Part shown: piece by piece, positions 8,734 through 16,577 of the stretch
Position numbering within the stretch: the first letter of the stretch is position 1
Layout: every line of letters starts with the position of its first letter
Assembly (NCBI RefSeq): GCF_030531065.1
Contig: NZ_JAUNOQ010000010.1
Location: 1-64,000, forward strand
Origin: Phascolarctobacterium sp.
Lineage (GTDB): Bacteria > Bacillota > Negativicutes > Acidaminococcales > Acidaminococcaceae
Length of the DNA stretch: 64,000 nt
Reading direction: 5' to 3'
Position numbers and translations under genes: made by a program
Notes under the pieces: generated by a model
What the model was told of the DNA's origin: nothing
The model's input: only the letters and a program-made list of their open reading frames with translations
Databases searched by the model: none

Positions 8734-8981
8734 TGAATAAAAAATCAGTATACCTGCTTTGTCTGGCGGTGTTAATCGTTTCGGCCGTGGCCGAGCTGTG
8801 CGGCGTACATCTGCATGCGCCTGCCTGGTGGCCGCTGCCCTTTGGCTATAATATTTTCTTTGGATTTGCAGGCTGTTGGGTTTTGATAATCGTTGCCAAA
8901 TTGATTATGGCCCCGCTGCTTCAGCGCGACGAGGACTATTATAATGATGATTACGAAGGCAGAGGTGATGATGATGAATAA
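8733..8981 (+). CDS. Small two-helix membrane protein of the Mrp operon
   Basis: An 82-residue protein that I do not recognise. Two hydrophobic segments (about 5-22 and 38-60) are followed by a very acidic tail rich in Asp, Glu and Tyr that ends in DDDE. ATG 8733 overlaps the upstream stop codon (TAATG), and the next antiporter gene starts inside its last codons, so it is translated as part of the operon. It could be an accessory or assembly subunit. Confidence 0.75.
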   Translation: MNKKSVYLLCLAVLIVSAVAELCGVHLHAPAWWPLPFGYNIFFGFAGCWVLIIVAKLIMAPLLQRDEDYYNDDYEGRGDDDE

Positions 8982-10716
8982 TTTAATGCTTCATCCCGGT
9001 CTGATTTTGATGGTCGTCGGCGTTGTGGCTATGCTGGCGCCTAAATGCGTCCGTAAATTCGTGCTGGCGCTGGGCCCTTTGGCTGCTGTCGGCGCGGCGC
9101 TGCAGCTGGAATTAGGAACGGAGGTAGTCGTTCCCTTTGTCAATGATTTGCAGCTGCATTTGATGTACGTTGACAAATTAAGCTGGATATTTACCTTTAT
9201 CTTTTCCGTGCTGGCTTTGGTCAGCGGCATTTATGCGGCGCATAACGAAAACCGCATGGAGGCTTTGTGCTGCATGCTCTATGCCGGCGGCGCTATTTCC
9301 GTTACGCTGGCGAAGGACTGGCTGTCCTTCATTTTCTTCTGGGAATCTCTGGCAGTATCGTCCTTATTCCTGGTATGGTGCAATCCCAGCGCCGAATCCA
9401 GGCGGGCGGGCTTTCGCTATATGCTGGTGCATATGCTGGGCGGCGGCGTTTTGCTGGCGGGCATTTTCCTTACGGCATACACCAACGATTCTATTATGAT
9501 GGAAAGCCTGACGGGTAAGACCAATACTTTAGCGTATTGGTTCGTGTTGGTCGGCATGTTCGTCAACGTGGCTATGCCTCCGGTCAACGCCTGGCTGGTG
9601 GATGCTTACGCTAATTCCACTCTTACCGGCGGCGTTTTTATGAGCTGCCTGACGACTAAGGTTGCGGTTTACGCTTTAATCCGCGAATTTGCCGGAACCG
9701 AGCTGCTCATGTGGGGCGGCGTGCTGATGGCTCTGTACGGCGCCTGCTACGCGATTATGGAAAACGATATGCGCAGGCTGCTGGCTCACCACATTATTTC
9801 CCAGACCGGCTTTATGGTAGCCGGCGCGGGCATCGGCACGGGTATGGCGCTTAACGGCGCGACTGCCCACGCCTTCTGCGATATTCTGTTTAAATCCCTG
9901 CTCTTTATGTGCGCGGGCGCGGTTATTTATGCGACCGGAATTAAAGAAATCAATAAGCTGGGCGGTATGGCGAAAAAGCTGCCTTTGGTTTGCATCTGCT
10001 TCTTTTCCGCGGCCTTTTCCATCGCCGGTATTCCGCTGTTCAACGGCTTTATCAGTAAGGCCATTACCGTCAACGCCGCTTATGCGGCCGGTCATGGAGC
10101 GGTATATACGCTGCTGGAGCTGGCTGCCATCGGTACCTTTTTGTCCATCCCCTTGAAAATGGGTTACTTCATTTTCCTGCGCAAGGACGATAAGGGCGCG
10201 GAAATTAAAAAGCCGCTGCCGTTTAATATGAAGCTGGCTATGAGCATCAGCGCTTTTCTGTGCTTCCTCTACGGCGTTTATCCGGATTTGCTGTACCGTT
10301 ATCTGCCCTTTGAAATGGAGCCCTACCATCCCTTTGCGGCGGCGCATGTGCTGCAATATGTGCAGATGCTGGGTATGGCGCTGATACCCTTTATGATGTT
10401 CCTGCCGCGGATGGAGCCGCATACGGCTATCAGCCTGGATACGGATTGGTTCTACCGCAAGCCCTTCGCTTTCCTGGTTTTCAGAGTCAGCTCTTTGTTC
10501 TGCGCGCTGTGCGGCGCGTTGGGCGGAGCCTGGGGTGTGCTGTATGAAAAATTTATGGATTTGACGGCTAATCCGATGGAATTTTTGGACGCTAAGCCTT
10601 TCCGCAAGCGCAGCCATTATAATCCGGAAAATTACCGTACCTCCGTTGCCGATCCTATGATGATTACGCTGACGGTTTTAGTAAGCAGCATCGCTTACTT
10701 TATCGCTACCATGTGA
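8974..10716 (+). CDS. Third antiporter-like subunit with altered TM7
   Basis: A 580-residue NuoL/M/N-like protein, longer at the C-terminus than its two paralogues. The TM5 glutamate is kept (FIFFWESLAVSSLF). The TM7 position that holds lysine in the other two subunits is asparagine here (FVNVAMPPVNAW), and the following HGW is NAW. The TM8 lysine remains (LTTKVAVYAL). ATG 8974, 6 nt after AGAGGTG, is preferred over 8944. It is last in the operon, with a terminator 29 nt downstream. It may be a structural or redox-coupling subunit rather than a full proton channel. Confidence 0.78.
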   Translation: MNNLMLHPGLILMVVGVVAMLAPKCVRKFVLALGPLAAVGAALQLELGTEVVVPFVNDLQLHLMYVDKLSWIFTFIFSVLALVSGIYAAHNENRMEALCCMLYAGGAISVTLAKDWLSFIFFWESLAVSSLFLVWCNPSAESRRAGFRYMLVHMLGGGVLLAGIFLTAYTNDSIMMESLTGKTNTLAYWFVLVGMFVNVAMPPVNAWLVDAYANSTLTGGVFMSCLTTKVAVYALIREFAGTELLMWGGVLMALYGACYAIMENDMRRLLAHHIISQTGFMVAGAGIGTGMALNGATAHAFCDILFKSLLFMCAGAVIYATGIKEINKLGGMAKKLPLVCICFFSAAFSIAGIPLFNGFISKAITVNAAYAAGHGAVYTLLELAAIGTFLSIPLKMGYFIFLRKDDKGAEIKKPLPFNMKLAMSISAFLCFLYGVYPDLLYRYLPFEMEPYHPFAAAHVLQYVQMLGMALIPFMMFLPRMEPHTAISLDTDWFYRKPFAFLVFRVSSLFCALCGALGGAWGVLYEKFMDLTANPMEFLDAKPFRKRSHYNPENYRTSVADPMMITLTVLVSSIAYFIATM

Positions 10717-10744
10717 GCGGCAAGAAAAATTAAATTGTTTTGCG

Positions 10745-10774
10745 AGCGGGCGCTGCGGCGTCCGCTTAATTTTT
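10745..10774 (+). terminator. Intrinsic terminator of the Mrp operon
   Basis: A 9-bp GC-rich stem (10745-10753 with 10758-10766, one G-T pair) and TGCG loop are followed by TAATTTTT. The rest of the gap to 10971 shows no gene. Confidence 0.8.
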
Positions 10775-10971
10775 GCGAATATTTTCCCCTCGTGAAACGC
10801 GATAGGAAAATAATGTTCGTTTTAATTTCCGTTGTAAATTTGTCAGTAGTATTTCTTTCGCACAAAGACTTAGGTGAAGCCGAATGAATTTTATACTTTA
10901 GCTGAGGCCAGCGGCTGAGAGAAAATGGAATAGAAAATTTTCTATTATATTTATACGCATAAATTTATGTA

Positions 10972-11016
10972 AAAAAATAATCTCGTCTACATATTTCGTA
11001 GGCGAGATTATTTTTT
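10972..11016 (-). terminator. Intrinsic terminator overlapping the XRE gene end
   Basis: A 19-bp inverted repeat (10972-10990 with 10998-11016, one G-T pair) flanked by A and T runs. Its right arm contains the stop codon of the minus-strand regulator. Confidence 0.8.
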
Positions 11017-11376
11017 ATCGCGAATACCGAAAAGAGTTTCCACGGCTTTACGCCGTTCCGGACTCAATGTACGCAGCTTGTGAATGAGCTGCGTTTCCTT
11101 TTCTGTTAAGTGCAGTGTTGGGGAATCGATGAGTTTTTTGTGTAAAGCGCCGTTTTCGTCCGGCAGGCCAGTTAAAAAATCTTTAATTTCGATGCGGCAT
11201 ACTTCGGCTAAAGTATTGAGAGCAAATACGTCGGGCATGTTGCGGCCATGCTCCCAGCCGCTTAAACATTGCTTGGAAACTCCGATCTTATTTCCTAATT
11301 CCTCCAATGTAAGGCCAAGGCGCTGCCGTTCATAGCGAATACGAGTACCAATTATCATTTTGTCCAAGAAAATCAC
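11008..11376 (-). CDS. XRE-family transcriptional regulator
   Basis: A protein of up to 122 residues with an N-terminal Cro/C1-type helix-turn-helix (about residues 10-65; the LEELGNKIGVSKQCLSGWE segment covers the turn) and a short charged C-terminal region. The start is uncertain: GTG 11376, TTG 11367 and ATG 11358 all lack a strong ribosome site. It is divergent from the MBOAT gene, whose promoter contains a perfect palindrome, so control of that operon and of itself is likely but inferred. Confidence 0.85.
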   Translation of the reverse strand: MIFLDKMIIGTRIRYERQRLGLTLEELGNKIGVSKQCLSGWEHGRNMPDVFALNTLAEVCRIEIKDFLTGLPDENGALHKKLIDSPTLHLTEKETQLIHKLRTLSPERRKAVETLFGIRDKK

Positions 11377-11455
11377 CAGCTTTTAAAATACTGCTTACTG
11401 ACAGTATAAGCTAAAACCACATATGATAAAGCAGAAAATAAACGTATCAGATAAC

Positions 11456-11484
11456 TTGAAAGTATCTAAATTAGATAATATAAT
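11456..11484 (+). promoter_or_regulatory. SigA-type promoter of the MBOAT operon
   Basis: TTGAAA (11456-11461), a 17-nt spacer and TATAAT (11479-11484). The transcription start would fall about 45 nt before the GTG start of the MBOAT gene. Confidence 0.8.
11463..11477. promoter_or_regulatory. Putative XRE operator (15-bp palindrome)
   Basis: TATCTAA-A-TTAGATA is a perfect palindrome lying entirely inside the spacer of the MBOAT promoter. Related half-sites GTATCAGAT (from 11444) and GTATCTGAA flank it. A repressor bound here would block RNA polymerase. The adjacent divergent XRE gene is the obvious candidate, but the match is inferred. Confidence 0.6.
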
Positions 11485-11539
11485 TATTAGAGTATCTGAA
11501 ATGAATACTCAATGAGTGATGGGGAAAGGATGATAATTT

Positions 11540-13009
11540 GTGGTTTTTACGTCGCCGGTATTTTTATTTTTGTTTTTACCATTTGTTTTGGGAATGTATT
11601 TTTTGCTGCGTAAAGCTTATCGGAACGCTTTTTTATTTATCGTCAGCTCGATTTTTTATTTTTACGGCGAGCAAAAAATGCTGCTTTTAATGTACCTTGT
11701 TATTTTAGTAAATTATTCGACGGGTTTGGCCTTAGGAGAGCTGCAGCAATTACGAACAGCGAATAAACTAAGTGAAAGAAAAGGAAGATGCTGCCAAAGA
11801 ATTACAATAATAAGCTGTATAACGCTTTGCTTGGCGCTTTTGTGGTATTTTAAATACTGGAATTTTACGCTACTGATTTTTCAGAAGTTGGCGGACTCTT
11901 TAGGCTTTGCGTATCATATATCGCAGGTTGATAAAATAATTTTACCTCTGGGCATCAGCTTTTATACTTTCCATTGTCTGAGCTATTCGCTGGACGTTTA
12001 CATGAATAAAATGCCTGCGGAGAAAAGCTTACTGCGTTTCGCAACGTATGTGTTGATGTTTCCTCAGCTGGTGGCCGGACCCATTGTGAGATATGCTGAT
12101 ATTCAGCGTCAATTTATTGAGCGCAGTATTTCTGCGGTGGGCTTTGCCAACGGTTTGCGGCGGTTTTGTTTTGGTTTTGCCAAAAAGATTTTGCTCGCCA
12201 ATGTGGCGGCTAAAGCTGTGGATAAAATTTTCGCGTTGCCGTTGGAAAGTCTGGATTGGGCTACTGCTTGGGTTGGCGCAGTGTGCTATACGCTACAGAT
12301 TTATTTTGATTTCAGCGGCTATTCGGATATGGCCATCGGTTTGGCCGCGTTATTTGGCTTTCACTATAAAGAGAATTTTAATTATCCTTATATTTCCCGC
12401 TCGGTGGGAGAATTTTGGCGGCGCTGGCATATTTCTTTGTCAACCTGGCTGCGAGATTATGTGTATATCAATTTGGGCGGCAACAGAGTAAGCCCTTGGC
12501 GGTATAATGTGAATATTTTACTGGTCTTTCTGCTTTCCGGGCTTTGGCACGGCGCAAATTTTACTTTTGTGCTTTGGGGAATTTGGTACGGGGTATTCAT
12601 CATTCTGGAAAATTTATTTTTACGAAAATATTTCCAAAATAAAACTGGCTTGGCACATTTTTATACTCTGCTGGTCATCGTTTTCGGATGGGTGTTGTTC
12701 AGGGCGGACGGCGTCAGGTATGCGCTGCGCTATTGGGGCATAATGCTGAGCTTTGATTTGAGCGGCGTTGCGCAGGTTTTGGATTATCTGCAAAACGATA
12801 TTCTTTTGGCGATGGCTTTAGGCGCGCTGCTTTCCTATGATTGGCGCGGCGCTTATAAGCGTTTGGTTTTGCGTTTTGCCGCCGGTTCGCGGCAGAAATT
12901 TTTGCTGTGCAAGCTGCTTTCCTACGTCGCCGCTACAGGGTTATTTATTTTATCTTTAACCAGCGTTATGAGCAGTACTTATAATCCGTTTATATATTTT
13001 AGATTTTGA
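11540..13009 (+). CDS. MBOAT O-acyltransferase (AlgI/DltB-like)
   Basis: A 489-residue multi-helix membrane-bound O-acyltransferase of the AlgI branch, which moves acyl (usually acetyl) groups across the membrane onto extracytoplasmic glycans. The conserved FWRRWHISLSTWLRDYVY segment lies near residue 293, and the catalytic-histidine motif LSGLWHGANFTFVLWG near residue 333. GTG 11540 follows AAAGGA with 9-nt spacing. It is co-transcribed with the DHHW protein 12 nt downstream, the usual pairing for glycan acetylation. The acceptor polymer is unknown. Confidence 0.88.
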   Translation: MVFTSPVFLFLFLPFVLGMYFLLRKAYRNAFLFIVSSIFYFYGEQKMLLLMYLVILVNYSTGLALGELQQLRTANKLSERKGRCCQRITIISCITLCLALLWYFKYWNFTLLIFQKLADSLGFAYHISQVDKIILPLGISFYTFHCLSYSLDVYMNKMPAEKSLLRFATYVLMFPQLVAGPIVRYADIQRQFIERSISAVGFANGLRRFCFGFAKKILLANVAAKAVDKIFALPLESLDWATAWVGAVCYTLQIYFDFSGYSDMAIGLAALFGFHYKENFNYPYISRSVGEFWRRWHISLSTWLRDYVYINLGGNRVSPWRYNVNILLVFLLSGLWHGANFTFVLWGIWYGVFIILENLFLRKYFQNKTGLAHFYTLLVIVFGWVLFRADGVRYALRYWGIMLSFDLSGVAQVLDYLQNDILLAMALGALLSYDWRGAYKRLVLRFAAGSRQKFLLCKLLSYVAATGLFILSLTSVMSSTYNPFIYFRF

Positions 13010-13021
13010 GAGGCGTGCGGT

Positions 13022-14194
13022 ATGAAGACAAAGGGCATATTGATAAAAACTTTCATAGGCGTATTTATTTTAGGTTTGGTATTTCCGAATACGGGCTTGT
13101 TCCGGGAACGCGAAAACGCTCGCATTGTGGCGCGCGAAAATCGCAGGATAACGGCGTTCCCGAAAAATTCCTGGAGGGAGAAGAGCTTTTATAGTAATTT
13201 TGAAAAATGGTATCAAGACAGGCTGCGTTACCGCGACAAGGCAGTTAAGCGTTGGCGAACATTTAACGCACGGTTAGGCGTAATTTTATCGGATAAAATT
13301 TTTCGCGGTAAAAATCAGTGGCTGTTTAACAGGAACAACGTGGTGCAAGGCTTTGATTATAAGGAAGAAAAGGCAGTAGTGTTGCATAAATTGCAGGCTT
13401 ATTGCTCGGCTAATGGAGCGCGGTTTGCTTTTTTATTAGCGCCGCCTAAGGAAGCAATTTATGACGATTATTTTCCGCCTGCCGAGCGCAGAAAGTACCG
13501 CGATTACGATTATTGGGAAGCGCAGGTTAAGGAAAGCCTGCAGCGTCAGGGAGTACGTTATCTTTCTGTAACAGATACGTTTAAGGCGGCCAGGCGCAAC
13601 GACGGCGCGCCGTTGTATTTTCATGACGACCATCATTGGAGCTATTACGGCGCGGCTTTGGCCAGTAAATTGGTTCTGGAGGATTGGCAGGCTGCTTCGG
13701 AGGGAAATTGGTACTCCTGGATTGCTTTGGAGACGACGAAGCGGCATGTTTTTAAAGAGCGCAGCTATGCCAACGAATTGGGCTTTGGGCAAACTTATGA
13801 GACGGACGCGCCCTGGAGCGCACAGTTCACTGACGAAATTTATGCCGTCGACTGTAATAGCGGGAAGGAAAGCAAAATGAAAAAGATTGTTTCCAACGAT
13901 TATTTGTGGGGCAAGATTATGAACGGCGAGGGAATTATTAAAAATAAAACGCTGAAGAATAAAAAGACTATTTTAATTTTAGGCGACTCCTACAGCAGTT
14001 ATATGGCGCCTTATTTATCGCAATATGCCGATACCGTAGTCGCTACGCATTACAGCAGAGGCAAAAAGTTTGTAAATATGCCGGAGCTGCTGGCGAAGTA
14101 TCAACCGGATTACGTTTTACTGGAAATGCTGGGCAACAGCTTTTACCGCAGCAAGGAGGTTCAGCGCATTGGCAAAATAATTATTCCCGATTGA
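13022..14194 (+). CDS. DHHW/AlgJ-like SGNH protein, glycan O-acetylation partner
   Basis: A 390-residue protein with an N-terminal signal anchor (residues about 7-25) and an extracytoplasmic domain of the DHHW/AlgX-AlgJ type. FHDDHHWSYYGAALAS near residue 200 carries the family-naming motif. A C-terminal block with LILGDSYSSYM supplies the GDS-like nucleophile of SGNH enzymes. It follows the MBOAT gene by 12 nt. The likely job is to accept acetyl from the MBOAT protein and pass it to a surface polysaccharide. Confidence 0.82.
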   Translation: MKTKGILIKTFIGVFILGLVFPNTGLFRERENARIVARENRRITAFPKNSWREKSFYSNFEKWYQDRLRYRDKAVKRWRTFNARLGVILSDKIFRGKNQWLFNRNNVVQGFDYKEEKAVVLHKLQAYCSANGARFAFLLAPPKEAIYDDYFPPAERRKYRDYDYWEAQVKESLQRQGVRYLSVTDTFKAARRNDGAPLYFHDDHHWSYYGAALASKLVLEDWQAASEGNWYSWIALETTKRHVFKERSYANELGFGQTYETDAPWSAQFTDEIYAVDCNSGKESKMKKIVSNDYLWGKIMNGEGIIKNKTLKNKKTILILGDSYSSYMAPYLSQYADTVVATHYSRGKKFVNMPELLAKYQPDYVLLEMLGNSFYRSKEVQRIGKIIIPD

Positions 14195-14235
14195 AAAATG
14201 TAACACGGCTATGCAGATAATTTTCCTAAATAATG

Positions 14236-14264
14236 GTGTCAAGCAGCTTGATTTTTGTTATAAT
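14236..14264 (+). promoter_or_regulatory. Promoter of dapF (extended -10)
   Basis: GTGTCA (14236-14241), a 17-nt spacer and TATAAT (14259-14264) preceded by TG, giving an extended -10. A 13-bp palindrome, TCAAGC-A-GCTTGA (14239-14251), overlaps the -35 and spacer and could be an operator. Confidence 0.7.
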
Positions 14265-14293
14265 GTAGATGAGAAGACAAAGGAGGCTGGGCC

Positions 14294-15184
14294 ATGAAAA
14301 TAGAATTTACGAAAATGCACGGAGCCGGCAACGATTACGTTTATGTGGACTGTACTAAGCAAGAGCTGCCGCATCCGGAAATTATTTCTGAATACGTCAG
14401 TCACAGACGTTTCAGCATCGGCAGCGACGGCCTTATCTGCATCTGCAAATCCGACGTCGCCGATTTTAAAATGAGTATGTTCAATGCGGACCGTTCCGAG
14501 GGGAAGATGTGCGGCAACGGCATTCGCTGCGTAGCGAAATTTGTTTATGATAAAGGCTTGACGGATAAGAATCCGGTAACGATTGAAACGCTGTCCGGCA
14601 TAAAAACCATTGAGATGAAGATAGAGGAGGGAAAGGTTGTGTCAGCGAAGGTGGATATGGGTAAGCCTGTTTTTAAGGCTACGGAAATTCCCATGAATTG
14701 CGATCATTATATTTTTGTGGATCAGGGCTTGGTGCTGGACGCCAACCATGACGACGTGACTAAGGAAAAGGTTGTTTTCAACGGCACGGCTATTTCCATG
14801 GGCAATCCTCATTTCGTAACCTTTGTGGACGATGTAGACGCGCTTAATCTGGAAGAAATAGGGCCTTTGTTCGAGCATCATAAGCTGTTTCCCGAGGGCG
14901 TAAATACTGAATTTGTGCAGGTTATTGATAAAAATACCGTTAAGTTCCGCGTCTGGGAGCGGGGCAGCGGCGAAACCTGGGCCTGCGGCACGGGCGCCAG
15001 CGCTGTGGCCGTAGCCAGCATTATGCTGGGACGCGCCGGCAAAAAGGGCGAACCGTTGACGGTTATCGCTAAGGGCGGCACCTTGCAGGTTACGCACGCG
15101 CTGAACGACCATGTTTTTCTGGAGGGCGAGGCAGTGGAGGCTTTTACCGGTACGGTAGAAATTCCTGACGAGCTTGTTAAATAA
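14294..15184 (+). CDS. dapF: Diaminopimelate epimerase
   Basis: Converts LL- to meso-diaminopimelate for lysine and peptidoglycan synthesis. The protein has 296 residues with the two catalytic cysteines, Cys73 in CGNGIRC and Cys231 in WACGTGAS. ATG 14294 lies after AAAGGAGG. The downstream dapL makes its LL-DAP substrate, so the pair completes the aminotransferase variant of the DAP pathway. Confidence 0.95.
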   Translation: MKIEFTKMHGAGNDYVYVDCTKQELPHPEIISEYVSHRRFSIGSDGLICICKSDVADFKMSMFNADRSEGKMCGNGIRCVAKFVYDKGLTDKNPVTIETLSGIKTIEMKIEEGKVVSAKVDMGKPVFKATEIPMNCDHYIFVDQGLVLDANHDDVTKEKVVFNGTAISMGNPHFVTFVDDVDALNLEEIGPLFEHHKLFPEGVNTEFVQVIDKNTVKFRVWERGSGETWACGTGASAVAVASIMLGRAGKKGEPLTVIAKGGTLQVTHALNDHVFLEGEAVEAFTGTVEIPDELVK

Positions 15185-15195
15185 AGCGAAGGCTT

Positions 15196-15240
15196 CAAGC
15201 GCCTTCCGCCTGTGGGCGGCGGGCGCTTGCCATTCGTTTT
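15196..15240 (+). terminator. GC-rich hairpin between dapF and dapL
   Basis: Two stacked stems (CAAGCGCC/GGCGCTTG and CCGCC/GGCGG) lie at 15196-15229. A T-run follows only after 6 nt, so termination may be partial and allow read-through into dapL. Confidence 0.5.
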
Positions 15241-15281
15241 TATAATTTATATTTTATATTCAATGGGGGTTTATAAGTAAA

Positions 15282-16481
15282 ATGGCATTTGTTAATGAAA
15301 ATTACTGCAATCTGAAAGAGAGCTATCTGTTTGCCGATATTGCGCATAAGGTGAACGCTTATGCCGAGGCCCATCCTGACAAGAAAATTATTCGCCTGGG
15401 TATCGGCGATGTTACGCTGCCGCTAGCTCAGTGCGTAGTGGACGCTATGACCAAGGCCGTAGCGGAAATGGGCGTGCAGGCTACCTTCCGCGGCTACGGT
15501 CCGGAGCAGGGCTACGGCTTTCTGCATGAGGCGCTGGTGAAATATTACGCTTCCTTCGGCGTAAGCCTGGCCAGCGACGAAATTTTTATCAGCGACGGCG
15601 CTAAGAGCGATTGCGGCAATATTACCGATATTTTCAGCAATGCGAATACGATTCTGATTCCTGATCCGGTATATCCCGTTTATCTGGATACGAACGTAAT
15701 GTGCGGCCGCAAAATTATTTATATGGAAGGCAAGCCGGAAAACGATTTCCTGCCCATGCCGGACGATAGCGTGAAGGCCGACGTTATTTATCTGTGTTCG
15801 CCTAACAATCCTACCGGTGCGGCCTATACTAAGGAGCAGTTGGAAAAATGGGTGGCATACGCGCTGAAAAACGACGCCGTTATTTTGTACGACGCCGCTT
15901 ATGAAGCCTTTGTCAGCGACCCGGCTATTCCCCGCAGCATTTTTGTTATCGAGGATGCGAAGAAATGCGCTATCGAGCTGTGTTCCCTGTCCAAAACCGC
16001 AGGCTTTACCGGCACTCGCTGCGGCTATACCGTAGTGCCCCACGCTTTGGTACGCAAAACCAAAGACGGCAAGGATATGGAGCTGAACAAAATGTGGCTG
16101 CGCCGTCAGACCACTAAGTTCAACGGTGTGCCGTACATCATTCAGCGCGGCGCCGAGGCTGTGTTCAGCGACGAGGGCGTTAAGCAATGCCGCGAAAACA
16201 TCGCTTATTATCAGGAAAACGCGCGTATTATGATGGCCGGCTTCGATAAGGTGGGCATTAAATATTACGGCGGCGTACATTCTCCGTACATTTGGCTGCA
16301 ATGCCCCAACGGCATGAGCTCCTGGGAGTTCTTCGACTTTCTGCTGGAAAAGCTGCAGGTGGTGGGCACTCCGGGCGCAGGCTTTGGCCGCATGGGCGAG
16401 GGCTACTTCCGTTTGACCGCTTTCGGCAGCCGCGAAAATACCGTCGAGGCTATGGAGCGTATTGTCAACGGCCTGAAGTAA
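15282..16481 (+). CDS. dapL: LL-diaminopimelate aminotransferase
   Basis: A PLP-dependent class I/II aminotransferase of 399 residues that converts tetrahydrodipicolinate and glutamate directly to LL-DAP, bypassing the acylated DapD/C/E steps. The PLP lysine is Lys238 in SLSKTAGFTGTRCGY, and the YLCSPNNPTGAA motif is near residue 170. ATG 15282 follows a G-rich site. A weak promoter (TTGCCA at 15227, TATATT at 15248, 15-nt spacer) is possible. Otherwise it is read through from dapF. Confidence 0.93.
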   Translation: MAFVNENYCNLKESYLFADIAHKVNAYAEAHPDKKIIRLGIGDVTLPLAQCVVDAMTKAVAEMGVQATFRGYGPEQGYGFLHEALVKYYASFGVSLASDEIFISDGAKSDCGNITDIFSNANTILIPDPVYPVYLDTNVMCGRKIIYMEGKPENDFLPMPDDSVKADVIYLCSPNNPTGAAYTKEQLEKWVAYALKNDAVILYDAAYEAFVSDPAIPRSIFVIEDAKKCAIELCSLSKTAGFTGTRCGYTVVPHALVRKTKDGKDMELNKMWLRRQTTKFNGVPYIIQRGAEAVFSDEGVKQCRENIAYYQENARIMMAGFDKVGIKYYGGVHSPYIWLQCPNGMSSWEFFDFLLEKLQVVGTPGAGFGRMGEGYFRLTAFGSRENTVEAMERIVNGLK

Positions 16482-16535
16482 AGAAGTGCGTTTGGCAGTA
16501 TAGCAGTGTAATTGAAATAAACAGAAACCAAATAA

Positions 16536-16565
16536 GGCCGTACCCTCGCTTGGGGTACGGCCTTT
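16536..16565. terminator. Bidirectional terminator between dapL and cbiO
   Basis: A perfect 10-bp stem (16536-16545 with 16553-16562) sits between the convergent dapL and cbiO genes, with short T-runs on either strand. Confidence 0.75.
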
Positions 16566-16577
16566 GCGCGTCTGCTT

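Noticed and set aside
3113-10716. Membrane-bound hydrogenase (Mbh/Ech/Hyc) operon
   Set aside because: No large or small hydrogenase subunit, NuoB/C/D/I-like gene or iron-sulfur protein is present; only the ion-antiporter arm is encoded.
13006-13194. A 62-codon plus-strand frame at the start of the DHHW gene
   Set aside because: It overlaps the DHHW coding region in another frame and lacks a ribosome site; the 390-residue frame explains the DNA.
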